DNA of 64,000 bases from Sporisorium sorghi (lineage: Eukaryota; Basidiomycota; Ustilaginomycetes; Ustilaginales; Ustilaginaceae), in assembly GCA_023212695.1 (NCBI GenBank), contig JALCCG010000102.1, positions 1 to 64,000 of the forward strand, given 5' to 3'. Below the pieces are notes generated by a model. It saw only the letters and a list, made by a program, of their open reading frames with translations, was not told the origin of the DNA and searched no databases. A program made the translations under genes and the position numbers. Shown in pieces: positions 1-11,055 of the stretch (position 1 is its first letter; each line of letters begins with the position of its first letter).

Positions 1-299
1 AGAACGGAGGCGGCCCGCTCAACAACTACCTCACCACCGGGCCCGGCGGCGACAAGCCCAACGTCGACGGCTGCAGCACCGCCGATACCGACAGTCAGCT
101 CGACGTCTTCTTCCACCTCGCAAAGGACGACGATGGCACGTACGAGATCACTTTCGTCGGTGCCACCGCTGCTGACGAGGCCACGGCGCCCGAGTACGGC
201 TTCGAGCCCAAGCTGGCCGCCGACGAGGCTGCCGATGGCCCGCAGGACTTGACTGTCACCCAGAACGCCACCGACTGGAAGCTCCGCTTCACCAGCTAG
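1..299 (+). CDS. 3' end of an unidentified protein (5' partial)
   Basis: An open frame enters from the window edge and ends at TAG 297-299, giving the last 98 residues (reading starts at base 3). The peptide is rich in Asp, Ala, Gly and Thr, with one Cys and a possible N-glycosylation site (NATD) near the end. Codons end almost always in C or G, as in the highly expressed EF3 gene nearby, so the frame is probably real and well expressed. I do not recognise the family. A secreted or surface protein is possible but is only inference, because the N-terminus and any signal peptide lie outside the window. Confidence 0.6.
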   Translation, partial: NGGGPLNNYLTTGPGGDKPNVDGCSTADTDSQLDVFFHLAKDDDGTYEITFVGATAADEATAPEYGFEPKLAADEAADGPQDLTVTQNATDWKLRFTS

Positions 300-431
300 A
301 TTTGCAGCCCCCATCTTTGTTGCACGTACATACTCTGTCCATCGAACAATCGCAGTCTGTTTGTCTTTGCAGAACGCCCACACGTCGACGAAAGGAATGT
401 GATGAGATTTGAAAGGAGCGACCTGAAGTCT

Positions 432-3400
432 TCAAAGATTCACAACATTATGGCCGTCTTCCACGCTCAGCTGCGGCTGCGGCTGCCCTCCGCTCCCAGC
501 CGCGTCGCTGTCAAACATGTCGGCGAGCAAGCACGTGTCGATATCCTCAAAGTCGATCGGCTTGTCACTGTAGTTCCCCTCGAATGCGTTTTGCGAGACG
601 CTGTTCAGGAATGGGACGAGCTCGGCGACAGAGCTGACGGTGCGCAGTCGTCCGATCTGCAGTCGTCTCTTTGGTCCACTGCCACTTGCCGTTCCAGCAT
701 GCGAGTGCGATGACACACTCTTGCTTTGCTTCTGAAACGTCGTCGACAAGCTATCGAGCAGCGTCTCGGGCTGGAAATCGTCTGCAGGGTACACCGCGTC
801 GATCGTGTCCGTGATGAAAAGCCACTCGTTGATCTGGAAGTCTTCCGGCTGGATCAGCACCAGCAGGTCCAGCAGTTTGAGCGTGGACAGCAGCAAGTTT
901 CGACCATCCGCACTCTGCTGCACGCTCTCCGGCTCAGTCGCAACCTGGTCGTACAGCCGCATCAGCTCGGTCATGAGCACCGGCCAGAAACTCGTCAAGT
1001 TTCTCGCAGAGAAGCGCACCAGCAACACCCGCAGGCACAGGTACACCTCGGCGTGCAGCACCTCGAACACCGCCGACCTGAGCAAGTCGACCAACTTTTC
1101 CTGTATCAGCGGAAGCTGTGTGAGCAACGCATCCTGCTCGCCGGCAAAGATGGTGAACGACAAGCGACGCAGGTTGAGTGCCCGGGAGAGCATTTCGAGC
1201 TCGCGATTGGCGAAGATGTTGGCGGCTCCCGCAGATGCACTGACGCGAGCGAGCAGATCCACTATGCGCTCCTTGTCCTGCGTCATGAGCGCCAAGATGA
1301 TTGGCTGCCAGCACTTGGCTTTGGCCAGAGGCATGCTGAAGAAGCGTCCATCGCCGAAAATGTCGGCAACAGTGCTACGCCATGCCTTGACGGTGCCTGG
1401 CATGCGGACGAGCTCCGAGATGACGGCGAGGACACTCGCATCTACCTCCAGGGTGCGCGATCGTGTGCGAGCAGCAGGAGCCACAATGTAGTAGACGGCA
1501 TTCGCGACAATGGCTTGGATGCGGTCCGCGTCCATCTGGATCTTGCGAAGCGCAGCGAGGCCTCGCGTGGCGAGGAATTGGTTGATCGCGTCAATCACCC
1601 CACCTGCCGCACTGCCGTCCGTGCTGGGACCGACCCGCTTCTCGTCCTCCAGCAACAAGAGCTCGGAAGCAAACTCGGTCGCTTCCTTGTCGAGGTCTTC
1701 TGCGTTGTCGCGGCCTGAACGGCGGATCCAGGTCGACTGGTCGAACGACCTGCCCGAGATGAGAATGCACGAATCGACGAGCTTAGCAAAGTTGTCCTGT
1801 AGGTCTCGTTTCGTCCGTCGATCCTCGATGGCCGCCGTTAGGCAAATCTTTTCCGCAAGCGCAGTGAAGATGCGCAACATCGGATAGACATGGACTTTAC
1901 GTGCCATGCCGTTCGCGACGAAATCCTTGATGAACACAATGACGACCGGCCATACTTGTGTTGCTTCTTGCGGCTCCATCCTCGCGAGTACAGTGTCGAA
2001 GAAGAGGAAGTAAGTCGCGTCAGATACGGCAGTGACTGTGGCAGACGCATTGCCGTTCTTGCGAGATCGGTCCGCATCCGAACGGGCGATGCGAGCTTTG
2101 AGCACGTCACAGAGAAAGGTGACGAGGATCTGTGCACTCGGCGTCACAATGTCGAGGATCTCGATGACGGCTTGCGTCGAGGCCGCGTCTCGAGCGCGTC
2201 CAGACTTGACACTAGCGTGCCAGCAGCACAGGAGCGAGTCGACCGTCTCTGCAGGATGAGCGCGGTAGATGCGCTCAAAGGCACGACGGCAGCGGAGCTT
2301 GACTTTGGAGCTCATTGCTTCGAGCGAAAGCGATTTCGCGTCTGTGTGCGACAAATCCGTGCTGCAAACGGTCCATACGCGATGCAGCGTTTGGATCGTG
2401 TGCGAGAGGTTGTGCTTGCGTCCATCGCGAGGCGGATTCGAGCCGTTTGCATCGGTGGCATCGGATGAAAAGACGTTGGAGACGTAGCCTAGCAAGCCCG
2501 GGGCGCCATGCTCCTGCATCGTCTTTTCATTGGCAACAGCCGCGTCTGCACTTTGAACATCATCTGCCGCTGCCACTCGCGATGCCGTAGCTGCTTGCCC
2601 TTCGCTGCCTCCGCTTGCCGTAGCGAGGATCAACAATCGTTCAGCCAGGTTGATGAGCAGCAAGAGGTCCGACTCGAGGAACGAGCACTGCGCGTCGTGA
2701 GACTGGACCACCAACTCGGCACCAAACGTCGGTCTGCTCGCCGCCGGAACGTAAGACCCACTGACTTCGAGCATAGCTTTGGCTATCAAGTCGCACGTTG
2801 TCTGGTTGAGCGGCAAGAGCAGGTGCGCGGCACTGCTGCGGTAGAGCGGCGCAGTCATGAGAATGAAGTCAGACCAAAGCTGCAAGACGGGTCGATTTGA
2901 GGGAGTGACGAGACCGCGGTGGAGAAGCGGTAGTAGCAGACGATGCGGCTGCTTGGCCAAGTCCGCCGAGACCGATGCTTTTGATGATGCCGGCTTCTGG
3001 TTGAAAACTGGAGAAGAGGCGCCAGCTTCAGCTTCGCTGCGACCTGCAGACTCGTCGCGTTGATGCAATCGCTGAGACTGCGAGGTGCTGGAAAAGCGTC
3101 TTTCCTGCAGGTCAGGTCGGCTCGAATGACTCGTCTTGGCGGCGAGGATACTGTGCAGTGTGTGCAGCATCTTGTTCTGGATCGAAGTGGTGCCCTGCTG
3201 AACAGAGACCAGCAATGCCTCGATGAAGAGCGCCTCGAGCTGCTGGATGCGCTCGCGTGGGCACGTGTTTCGCTGCACAAAGCATTGCACGAGCTCGACC
3301 GCATCGGCTCGCGTCGCCGTCAGAGCCGAGCTGTAGCTGTCTTGCAGTGAGGGCGAAGGATGCGCGCCGACCCAGACGGCACACTCGTCCAGCAGTGCAT

Positions 3401-6395
3401 CCAGGTAGGTAGCAGAGGCTTTGACGGTCTCGGATCGAATAAGCTGCTTGGTAGTGGTGCTAAGCGAAGCCGAGAGCGGAGTTGTGGCGAGCGTCTTTGT
3501 GAAACTGGGCCCGCCGAAATGTGCGAGCGCGGAAAGCGTTCGGAGTGCGTACTGAATGAGCTGTAGGTTGAGGGGCTCGTCGATCTGCGGGAAAGCCACG
3601 CTGATGCCGTAGACGTCCTTTGTTGCGGATGCCAGCGGGATAGGACGGTTGCGCAAAAGCATGTGCAACAGCGGGTCCACTACCTTGAGATACGATCTCA
3701 GATTGGATCGAAGCCAGATTCCGGCCTGCTGTCTCTCTTCTGCATCCAGAGATTGAAGCTTGTCCAGGACCAAAAGCAGCGGCGTACGAAGCTCGTCCGT
3801 CGAGACATCCTCGGACAAGCGCCAAAACGTGCCAAAGGCGACGAGAGCGGCCGATCGAGAAGCGTCAGTGCCGCGAGTGAGCTGCTGAGCCATGGCAGTC
3901 TCGAGACGAGATCGTTGGGTGACCTTGCATGTGGCCCACAAGAGCTCGACGGCGCGTACGTGGTAGGGCGACATGGCAGGTGCGAGGTAGCGCAGAAGCG
4001 ACGCGACGATGCGATCCAGGATCTGAGGCGCGTCGAGCTGGATAGGGCGTTGAAGCGCTCTGCAGATGCAGCAGGAGATCAAAACCTCGACGATGCGCTC
4101 GACCTCTGCAAAACTCGTGGCGAGGTCGAGATATGGCAAGAGCGTCGAGGTCCAAGAGGCAGCTTCCCACGGCAGCTTTTGCGTCGAGGCTGGTTCGGCT
4201 GTTGATGGCGCCGAAGTGACAAGCGCAATCTCTTCCGCAGCTTCCGAGCCATCAATGACGCGCATAACATCGGCAAAGATGTCGAGAGCGCGTACAAAGA
4301 TTTCGGTCCCTGCAGCAGCCTCCTTAGCACGGCGGCCGCTCTCGAGGCACACTCCGCTAAGAAGCTCTACGAGGGCCGTGGCGGATGCGCTGTCTTGAAA
4401 GCTGAGAAAGTTGCGTGCGGCTTGCTGGCTGTCGGTCTCGCTGGTTGAGTAGAAGCTGCGTGCTCGCTCCAAAAAATCGGTCGCAGCGACAGTGTCCGCA
4501 GAAGCAGACGATGCGACGCGAACAAATACGCGAGACGGCATGACAGTGACAAGCAGCTTGAGCAGCTCGAGAGCGTCGAGCGCTCGCAATGTGGCGGCCT
4601 CGTCATGTGCCTCGGATTGCCGGAGCTGCTGAAGCAAGAGCTGGGCGACTGCAGCAAAGAGGAGTGGCACGTGGATCTGCTTTGTCTCTTCGTCGTGGAT
4701 GTGGAACGCTTTGAAGATAAAGCAGAGGAGAGCCAGCATCGAGTGACCATTGGATGGCTTCGAACCGCTGTTGGGCGTTGACGAGGACGATAAAGCCTGG
4801 AACTGGAATTGGTCGGTGATGGCCTCAAGGCAGCGGCCGTAGAGCAGAAAAGGGTCAACCACCTCGAAGAGCATCTTTGCCGTGGTCATGAGCTCCTCCT
4901 GCTGACCCCTTGCGACTTGAAGGCTGATTGCATGGAAAGCGTCCAAAGCAAGCACCCGTGTTAGCGACTGACCGATCTCCCACTTGTCGAGGAGCGAGAC
5001 AAAGATTCGGTATGGCTTCTGGCGATCGGCGAGATCGAGGTTGTCATCATCAAAACCTTGCTTGAGGGCGCTGCGAACCAATTCCAGGCCGTGTTGGCGC
5101 AGGAAGGCGATCTGAGCTTCTGGCGTTTCGTCTGCTCCAAGGAGCCAGGTGTAGAGACGACGATTGAGGCTGAGGTCTTTGCGCAGAACACCGTTGAGGG
5201 CGGAGCGTACGAGTAGGATCTGGTCTGGTGGCTTGACAAAGGATTTGAAGGCGGGCTTGTCGATTTGAAGATTTGTGACGAGGATCTCGAGAGTGTTGCG
5301 GCGAACAAGGAGCAGATCATCGTCGAGGGCGTGAGCGAGACCACGGACCATGAGACCTAGGTCCTTGCCGATGAGCAGGGTCGGGTCCTGTGCATCTTGA
5401 ATCGGCGGCATTCTGCGGGTGAGATAGTTGAGAGCGGCGAGTCGGACCGATGGCGTGGTGATGAGGGTAAGCCAAAGATTCTGTAGGAAGAACGGCTGAG
5501 TGACGGTATTTGAGATGCCGTCGAGCAGCCGTATTGTGCGTTCGTAGTATTCGCTTGTCTCTTCTTCGAGTCCGGGCAACAAGGCCATCTGTAGTGCCTT
5601 TGTGAGGGGTCGCAGATCATCCTGCAATGGAAGGTAGAAGGTCTCGTAGATCGCGATGAGGGAAGGTTTGACCGAGGTGGAAGCATACTGGAAGAAGGGA
5701 AGGAGGCCGCTGGTCCAGACCTGCAGATCTCTCCTCAGCCCGTCGGGACCGATTACGCCGAGGATGTGTTGATAGACGTCGAGGGCGCGCTGATGCACAC
5801 CAGAGGGAAGGGCTGGATTGAGACACTGTGCTAGACGCTTTGCAACGATGAGTTTGCGAGGAATGGCGTTGTAGCTGGGATAGGCCTGGATGGCTTTGTG
5901 AAGTCGAGCAAGGAACGAGATAAAGTCGGCCCATTCGCTGACACTGTCAAAGGAAGCCAGCGTCCTTTCGACGAGTGCGACGTACTTTTTGAACTTGGAG
6001 TCCGAGTAGAGAGATCGTTCTGTCTGGAGTGCCCAGCTCCGTTCGGCTCGCTTTGCAGCGCTGGTCTTCCACAGTTGGCTAGACTCTATGATGCTTGTCC
6101 TTGGACGCGCCTTTGGCGAGACGGTGGCGATGGAGCCAGAAGGCTGAACAGTAGGCAGGACGGACTTTGGTCTTTCGCTTTGAGAAGTTTTACGTGTCGA
6201 TGATGATGATGCATGTGGCTCTGAAGATGCTGAGCTCAAGTCGAGCTGGACCTCGGCGGAGGAGGGCTTGAGTGTGGGCGCCGGAGCGAGGCGAGAGGGC
6301 AGGGAGCTGAGAGAGGTGCTGCTTCCTGCCGTCCTTCGAGGAGCACGCAGCGATGCAGTGTCATTGCTCGATACCCGCTCTAATGGACTCGACAT
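432..6395 (-). CDS. DOP1: Dop1 family protein (endosome/Golgi traffic)
   Basis: The protein has 1,987 residues, in the range of fungal Dop1. Residues from about 125 to 420 carry the conserved Dop1 N-terminal region, recognisable by SKFKKYVALVERTL, the ISFLARLHKAIQ segment and the GLLPFFQYAS segment. The rest is alpha-solenoid-like with a conserved Leu-rich C-terminal part. Dop1 family members act with Mon2 and the flippase Neo1 at endosome/Golgi membranes. The open frame extends 40 codons upstream to 6515, but that position is GTG; the first ATG in frame is at 6395, with the sequence MSSPLERV, and is chosen here. The first ~120 residues are Ser/Pro-rich and probably disordered. It is divergent from the RBM18-like gene, with about 230 bases between the two ATGs. 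Confidence 0.9.
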   Translation of the reverse strand: MSSPLERVSSNDTASLRAPRRTAGSSTSLSSLPSRLAPAPTLKPSSAEVQLDLSSASSEPHASSSSTRKTSQSERPKSVLPTVQPSGSIATVSPKARPRTSIIESSQLWKTSAAKRAERSWALQTERSLYSDSKFKKYVALVERTLASFDSVSEWADFISFLARLHKAIQAYPSYNAIPRKLIVAKRLAQCLNPALPSGVHQRALDVYQHILGVIGPDGLRRDLQVWTSGLLPFFQYASTSVKPSLIAIYETFYLPLQDDLRPLTKALQMALLPGLEEETSEYYERTIRLLDGISNTVTQPFFLQNLWLTLITTPSVRLAALNYLTRRMPPIQDAQDPTLLIGKDLGLMVRGLAHALDDDLLLVRRNTLEILVTNLQIDKPAFKSFVKPPDQILLVRSALNGVLRKDLSLNRRLYTWLLGADETPEAQIAFLRQHGLELVRSALKQGFDDDNLDLADRQKPYRIFVSLLDKWEIGQSLTRVLALDAFHAISLQVARGQQEELMTTAKMLFEVVDPFLLYGRCLEAITDQFQFQALSSSSTPNSGSKPSNGHSMLALLCFIFKAFHIHDEETKQIHVPLLFAAVAQLLLQQLRQSEAHDEAATLRALDALELLKLLVTVMPSRVFVRVASSASADTVAATDFLERARSFYSTSETDSQQAARNFLSFQDSASATALVELLSGVCLESGRRAKEAAAGTEIFVRALDIFADVMRVIDGSEAAEEIALVTSAPSTAEPASTQKLPWEAASWTSTLLPYLDLATSFAEVERIVEVLISCCICRALQRPIQLDAPQILDRIVASLLRYLAPAMSPYHVRAVELLWATCKVTQRSRLETAMAQQLTRGTDASRSAALVAFGTFWRLSEDVSTDELRTPLLLVLDKLQSLDAEERQQAGIWLRSNLRSYLKVVDPLLHMLLRNRPIPLASATKDVYGISVAFPQIDEPLNLQLIQYALRTLSALAHFGGPSFTKTLATTPLSASLSTTTKQLIRSETVKASATYLDALLDECAVWVGAHPSPSLQDSYSSALTATRADAVELVQCFVQRNTCPRERIQQLEALFIEALLVSVQQGTTSIQNKMLHTLHSILAAKTSHSSRPDLQERRFSSTSQSQRLHQRDESAGRSEAEAGASSPVFNQKPASSKASVSADLAKQPHRLLLPLLHRGLVTPSNRPVLQLWSDFILMTAPLYRSSAAHLLLPLNQTTCDLIAKAMLEVSGSYVPAASRPTFGAELVVQSHDAQCSFLESDLLLLINLAERLLILATASGGSEGQAATASRVAAADDVQSADAAVANEKTMQEHGAPGLLGYVSNVFSSDATDANGSNPPRDGRKHNLSHTIQTLHRVWTVCSTDLSHTDAKSLSLEAMSSKVKLRCRRAFERIYRAHPAETVDSLLCCWHASVKSGRARDAASTQAVIEILDIVTPSAQILVTFLCDVLKARIARSDADRSRKNGNASATVTAVSDATYFLFFDTVLARMEPQEATQVWPVVIVFIKDFVANGMARKVHVYPMLRIFTALAEKICLTAAIEDRRTKRDLQDNFAKLVDSCILISGRSFDQSTWIRRSGRDNAEDLDKEATEFASELLLLEDEKRVGPSTDGSAAGGVIDAINQFLATRGLAALRKIQMDADRIQAIVANAVYYIVAPAARTRSRTLEVDASVLAVISELVRMPGTVKAWRSTVADIFGDGRFFSMPLAKAKCWQPIILALMTQDKERIVDLLARVSASAGAANIFANRELEMLSRALNLRRLSFTIFAGEQDALLTQLPLIQEKLVDLLRSAVFEVLHAEVYLCLRVLLVRFSARNLTSFWPVLMTELMRLYDQVATEPESVQQSADGRNLLLSTLKLLDLLVLIQPEDFQINEWLFITDTIDAVYPADDFQPETLLDSLSTTFQKQSKSVSSHSHAGTASGSGPKRRLQIGRLRTVSSVAELVPFLNSVSQNAFEGNYSDKPIDFEDIDTCLLADMFDSDAAGSGGQPQPQLSVEDGHNVVNL

Positions 6396-6625
6396 GGCTT
6401 CAGTAGCGGGGCATGGTGATGATGGTGGTGTAGAGCAAAGCTCAGTCGAAAGAGGCGGAAAGCGGAAAGTGTTGGATTTCCACTTTGGCCGACTTGGCTC
6501 GAGAGCGCGTGTCACTCAGATCTAACAAATTCACATCAAAAAATCGGCTCTCCCGCGGCATCCTTCATCGGTTGTGATTCATCCGTATCGCTCTCTTGCG
6601 CAGTCACATCAACAGCATATCGAAG

Positions 6626-7374
6626 ATGGCGGAAGATCCGCAGCGCATCGGAAGCTCTACCGATAGCAGTACATCTGCAGATCAGTATCTTTCTCGGCCG
6701 GCTTCTGCTGCCACTGCGTCTACATCGTCGTCGCCGATCACACCCACAGCAAAGAACGACGCCAAGCACGAGACGCGGCTGTACGTCGGAAACCTGCATC
6801 CGACGGTCGACGAGTACACTCTCATCCAGACATTCAGCAAGTACGGCAAGATCAAGAAGCTCGACTTTTTGTTTCACAAGAGCGGGTCGCAACGAGGTCA
6901 ACCACGAGGATATGCTTTCGTCGAGTATGCTTCGCCAGAGGAAGCGCTACAAGCGGTTGTGGGCGCCCGAGACAAGACTCTCAGAGGCAGGAAGATCTCG
7001 GTGACTTTTGCGAGCAAGAGCACAGATAGCATTGCAGATGCTTCGAGCGGAATCGGTCCACATCGATGGGATCGCAGAGCACGAGGCGAGAGCGAGGCTG
7101 TCAAGACGACACAGCTTAGCTTGAACAAGAACGCAAAACAGCCGCAAGGGTAAGTTGCTTTCCATCGCGTTGCCATCGCTTACTCCTGCTCGTAGAGGGT
7201 ACTGACTCACCTGTGCCTCCTGATCGACAGAACGAATGTCAAGATCGCAGCGATGGAAGCCAAGCTCGCAAAGTTGCGGCAGAGCAAAACGCCTCCGTCC
7301 ACTTTATCCCCAGCTGGTCCACGATCTGGTCACGCTTCGTTGCCTGCCAAGCCTAACTTCAAGTCACCAAACTC

Positions 7375-7411
<37 letters not shown>

Positions 7412-7423
7412 TCTCGTCATTAG
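6626..7423 (+). CDS. RBM18-type RNA-binding protein (RRM), one intron
   Basis: Exons are 6626-7149 and 7231-7423, giving 238 residues. The intron (7150-7230, 81 nt) has a GTAAGT donor, an ACTGAC-type branch and a GACAG acceptor. One RRM lies at about residues 50-130: RNP2 is LYVGNL and RNP1 is RGYAFVEY. Between them sits FLFHKSG followed by GQPRGY, the signature of the RBM18 family. The second exon adds KIAAMEAKLAKL, which matches the conserved C-terminal helix of RBM18 and confirms the splice. The protein ends in about twelve Gln encoded by CAG repeats, then SRH. The start is the first ATG; a TTG 30 bases upstream opens the same frame but is not a likely start. The molecular role of RBM18 is poorly known. 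Confidence 0.88.
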
Positions 7424-7857
7424 CACTCTATCACTCGCATGTTTTGAACTCAATGATACCCACTCGCATATGTGCTGCGTAAAGATTGAATGTGATCGCT
7501 TCATGCCTTTCGTGTCCGGAGGGAAAACGGCGAGAGAAGCTTGAGTGAAACTGCAGCAGCCGAATGGAGTGCAGCCGAGTCGACAGGGACAGCGCGTAAT
7601 TTTCCTTTTTCAAATCGCGGGTTGCGGAATTGAAGATTTTGCCGCTGTCAAAAAACGCGGCGCCATCACGGAAGTTGATATGAACACAGCTCGATGTACA
7701 CAAACATTCGATATGAGGGAAACAGAATTGACATTGGGGAATGAAACAAACAAACGACGGGATCGAATGTGAAGCTGACTTAAACAGAAGACAGCCAGAC
7801 CGGATCTGAGAAGCAAACTCTAATCAAGACTGGCCAAAAAAACCGCCTTCGACGCGA
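7424..7857. other. Convergent 3' intergenic region, no gene seen
   Basis: This holds the 3' ends of two converging genes, the RBM18-like gene and elongation factor 3. Short open frames here have no recognisable protein character. No tRNA or repeat was seen. Confidence 0.6.
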
Positions 7858-10800
7858 TCAGAGGTCCTCGAGCTCGTCCGCCGAGTCGTAGGTACCGGCC
7901 TTCTTCGCCTTCATGCGCTCCTTCTTCTTCTTACGGGCTTCAGAAGCAGAAACCTTGGATTTGGGCTTGTCCACCTTCGTAACGTTGCCCAATGCGTCGG
8001 TGACGGTGTCTGCCGCCTCCTTAACCTCGAGCTTCGTGCCCTTGGCATTACTTTCTGTCCAATCATGTCCTGACGCATGCAAAACGCCGTCCTGCATTGC
8101 CCAGATCTCCTTACAGGTGCCCTCGGAGAACTCGCGCGAGTGGGTGATGATGCCGACGCCTCCCTGGAACGATTCGATGGCCTTGATCAAGGCGGCGAGC
8201 GATTCGCGGTCCAAGAAGTTGGTGGGCTCGTCGAGGATGATGATGTGGGGACGGCGCCACGTGGCGGCGGCGAGGACGACCTTGACCTTCTGACCACCCG
8301 AGAGACCACGCATGGTGTTGTGCGAGGTGAACTCACGCTCCAGACCGAAGTCCTCGAAGTGGTTCTCGATCTCCTTGCGGACGAGAGGGCGGTTCATGCC
8401 GAGACGCTGGGCCTCCTTGCTGTCGAAGGCGAGCACCTTCTTCTCCATGCGCTTGATCAGCTCGTCACGGGGAATCCAGACGTTGTCGGCGGACGACATG
8501 TTCTTGAACGACACCTCGTACTGGAACGAGTTCTTCAGCTTCTTACGGGCAACAATCTCATCGATGAGGCGCTTGACACCATCGACGATGTAGACCTCAC
8601 CCTGCTTCATAGCCTCCTCCTCCTCGGGGGTGAGCGTCTTGTTGGCCTTCATGTGCTCCTCAAGATCCTCACCGGTCTGGTAACGCCAGAGCATGTAGTC
8701 CAAGGGGGTCTTGTCGAGGTGCTGGTCGATGTGGTGGAAGGCGTGCTGGGCGACGTAACCGATGACCAAGTTGGGGTGCTTCCACATCTCACCGGAGTTG
8801 GGCTCAGTGTCGCCGACGATGAGCTTGACAAGGGTCGACTTGCCCGAACCGTTAGGGCCCAGGATGGCGACACGCGAGGCGAGCGAGAGCTGGATGCTGA
8901 CACCCTTGAGCTGGGGAGCGGGGGTGCCGGGGTACTGGAAGGTGACGTCCTTCATCTTGATGAGCGACTTCTCCTTGGTCTTGACACCGTCCAGCAGAGG
9001 AGGGTCGGGCAGCTTGAACGAGTAGTCCTCGCCGGTGTTGAGCTCGGCGTAGGCACGGGCCTCGGGGACGCGCTTGACGAAAGCGTCGAGGTTACCCGGG
9101 TATCGCTTGATCTTGAAGCGGTTGAGGTGGAGAATGTCGGTGCAGACGTTGTTCAAGAACTGCGAGTCGTGCGACACGATGATGGCGGTGGCCGGGGTGC
9201 CGATGAGGTAGTCGGTGATCCACTTGACGTTGACGACGTCCAAGTGGTTGGTGGGCTCATCGAGCAGCAGAATGTCGGCCTTGAACAGGATGGCACGGGC
9301 CAGGGCGACCTTCATCTTCCAACCACCAGAGAGACCGGCGATGGGCGAGTTCTGACGGGCATCGTCGAAGCCGACCTCGTGGAGGGTCTTGATGGCCTCG
9401 TCGCGGGTCATCTCGGGCAGGTTCTTGTCGGCGAGGATAAAGTCGAGGACGGTGATCATACCCTCAGAGCCGTCCAAGTCGTGCTCGACGTACCAGGTGC
9501 GGACCTCTTCGGGCGAGGGGAAGCCCTCGACCTGGCCGTTGGTGATGGCACGCATGAGGGTCGACTTTCCGGAACCGTTACGACCGCAGAGACCGTACTT
9601 GTGGCCACGCTTGAGACGGAGGGTGGCGGTGTTGAGCAGGATCTTGGCACCGTAGGCGAGCGAGAACTGGCAGTTGCAAAGGTCCTCGCCCTCCTCCTCG
9701 TCGTCGAAGATCTCGACCGAGTCACCGGTGGTCTTGGCAAGAGCAGTGAGCAGGCTCTTGGCGACGGCCTTGGCCTGCTCAGGCTTGGAGCCCTTGATGA
9801 GGGTGAGGTAAGGAATGAGAGTCGACTCCCACTCGGTGATCTCGAAGTTGCGGGCGTTGGCCAGGTTGGCAACGAGGGTGGCAAGGTAGGCCGAGAGGTC
9901 GGGCTGAGCCTGGAGGCTCTGCTCGCCGAGGGCCTTGTTGACCTGCTCCTGGGTGGCCTTGACGTCGACGTCCTCGAGGGGCTTGACGTCGGAGCCGTCG
10001 CCAGTGACGTTGCCGACCTCACGGAGGGTCTTGATGGCGCGCTGGACAACGCCACGAGCCTCGGGGTCGGCGAGGGTGGACTCGATCTTGATCAAGCCGG
10101 GGAGGAGCTTGCCGAGGAAAGGACGGACGGTGCGCTCGTTGTCGACGAGCTTGGTCATGTTGTCGATGATGACGGCGACCTTACGCTTGGTGGCGGTGGG
10201 ACGCTCGTTGAGACCACGCGAGAGCAGAGGCACCATGAGGGCGAGGGTGGCGCTGTCGACCTCCTGGACGAAGGTGGTGGCGGAGAGGAGCTGGATGGTC
10301 TTGGGGACCTCCTCGACGGGGTGGATGAGCGAGTTGATGAGGGCAGGGATGAAGCGCTCGATATCCTTGTTGGAGATAAGCACGCAGAGCTTGGTGAGAG
10401 CGGCGCGCGAAGCCTTCTGGACGTCGGTCTTGGTGTCCCAGATGACCTCGGTCATGACGGGGATGATCTCGGGCATGAGGGCGGCCATGCGCTCGGGGCA
10501 GGCGCTGACCATCTCCTCGAGGATGACGATGCAGCCGGTCTTGACCTGCCACTTGCCGGCGGTGCGGACCTGCTCGAGGACGACCTTGAGCATCTGGGAG
10601 GCGGCCCAGGGGGACATGACCTTGACGAAGGCCTTGAGCGACTCGAGGGAAGCCTTCTGGACGGACTTCTCCTTGTCACCCATAGCCTCGACGAGCGAGT
10701 TGAGGACCTTCTCGAAGATGAAGGGCTCGACCTCGTGGCCAACGCCCTGCTCGCAGAGGTTGGAGAGGAGAGTGCAGGCACCTTCGCGGGCGGCGGCGTT

Positions 10801-11055
10801 CTTCTTGTCGCCGAGGCCCTTGAGAATGACGGCCTCGATGCCAAGGTTGGCGAGAGCGGCGGGGCCCTCGATCTTGACGAGGTTGGTGAGCTCCTGAGCG
10901 GCGTCCTTATCGCCAGAGAGGAGAGCGTCGGTCTCGGCGCTGGCCTCCTTCTTCTCAGCAGCGGCACCGCTCTTGGCGGCAGCGCCGGCAGCGCCCTTGA
11001 CGGACTTGGCGGGGACGGTGGCGGGAACGCCAGCGGCCGATGGTGTGGGAGCCAT
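7858..11055 (-). CDS. TEF3: Translation elongation factor 3 (eEF3, ABC-F ATPase)
   Basis: The 1,065-residue product matches the usual size of fungal eEF3 (about 1,050). It has an N-terminal HEAT-repeat region (about residues 60-400) and a first ABC domain with Walker A GRNGSGKST near residue 488 and signature LSGGWKMK near 575. The second ABC domain has GPNGSGKST near 733 and LSGGQKVK near 917, with a chromodomain-like insert at about 820-890. The C-terminus is very Lys-rich (EARKKKKERMKAKKAG), as expected for ribosome binding. The factor helps release deacyl-tRNA from the E site. The ATG at 11055 (MAPTPSAA) has good context; 26 more open codons lie upstream to 11133 but do not look conserved. 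The strong C/G-ending codon bias indicates very high expression. Confidence 0.97.
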   Translation of the reverse strand: MAPTPSAAGVPATVPAKSVKGAAGAAAKSGAAAEKKEASAETDALLSGDKDAAQELTNLVKIEGPAALANLGIEAVILKGLGDKKNAAAREGACTLLSNLCEQGVGHEVEPFIFEKVLNSLVEAMGDKEKSVQKASLESLKAFVKVMSPWAASQMLKVVLEQVRTAGKWQVKTGCIVILEEMVSACPERMAALMPEIIPVMTEVIWDTKTDVQKASRAALTKLCVLISNKDIERFIPALINSLIHPVEEVPKTIQLLSATTFVQEVDSATLALMVPLLSRGLNERPTATKRKVAVIIDNMTKLVDNERTVRPFLGKLLPGLIKIESTLADPEARGVVQRAIKTLREVGNVTGDGSDVKPLEDVDVKATQEQVNKALGEQSLQAQPDLSAYLATLVANLANARNFEITEWESTLIPYLTLIKGSKPEQAKAVAKSLLTALAKTTGDSVEIFDDEEEGEDLCNCQFSLAYGAKILLNTATLRLKRGHKYGLCGRNGSGKSTLMRAITNGQVEGFPSPEEVRTWYVEHDLDGSEGMITVLDFILADKNLPEMTRDEAIKTLHEVGFDDARQNSPIAGLSGGWKMKVALARAILFKADILLLDEPTNHLDVVNVKWITDYLIGTPATAIIVSHDSQFLNNVCTDILHLNRFKIKRYPGNLDAFVKRVPEARAYAELNTGEDYSFKLPDPPLLDGVKTKEKSLIKMKDVTFQYPGTPAPQLKGVSIQLSLASRVAILGPNGSGKSTLVKLIVGDTEPNSGEMWKHPNLVIGYVAQHAFHHIDQHLDKTPLDYMLWRYQTGEDLEEHMKANKTLTPEEEEAMKQGEVYIVDGVKRLIDEIVARKKLKNSFQYEVSFKNMSSADNVWIPRDELIKRMEKKVLAFDSKEAQRLGMNRPLVRKEIENHFEDFGLEREFTSHNTMRGLSGGQKVKVVLAAATWRRPHIIILDEPTNFLDRESLAALIKAIESFQGGVGIITHSREFSEGTCKEIWAMQDGVLHASGHDWTESNAKGTKLEVKEAADTVTDALGNVTKVDKPKSKVSASEARKKKKERMKAKKAGTYDSADELEDL

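Noticed and set aside
10000..10900. Overlapping open frames on both strands inside EF3
   Set aside because: Same cause as above; the HEAT-repeat region of EF3 is intact in its own frame.
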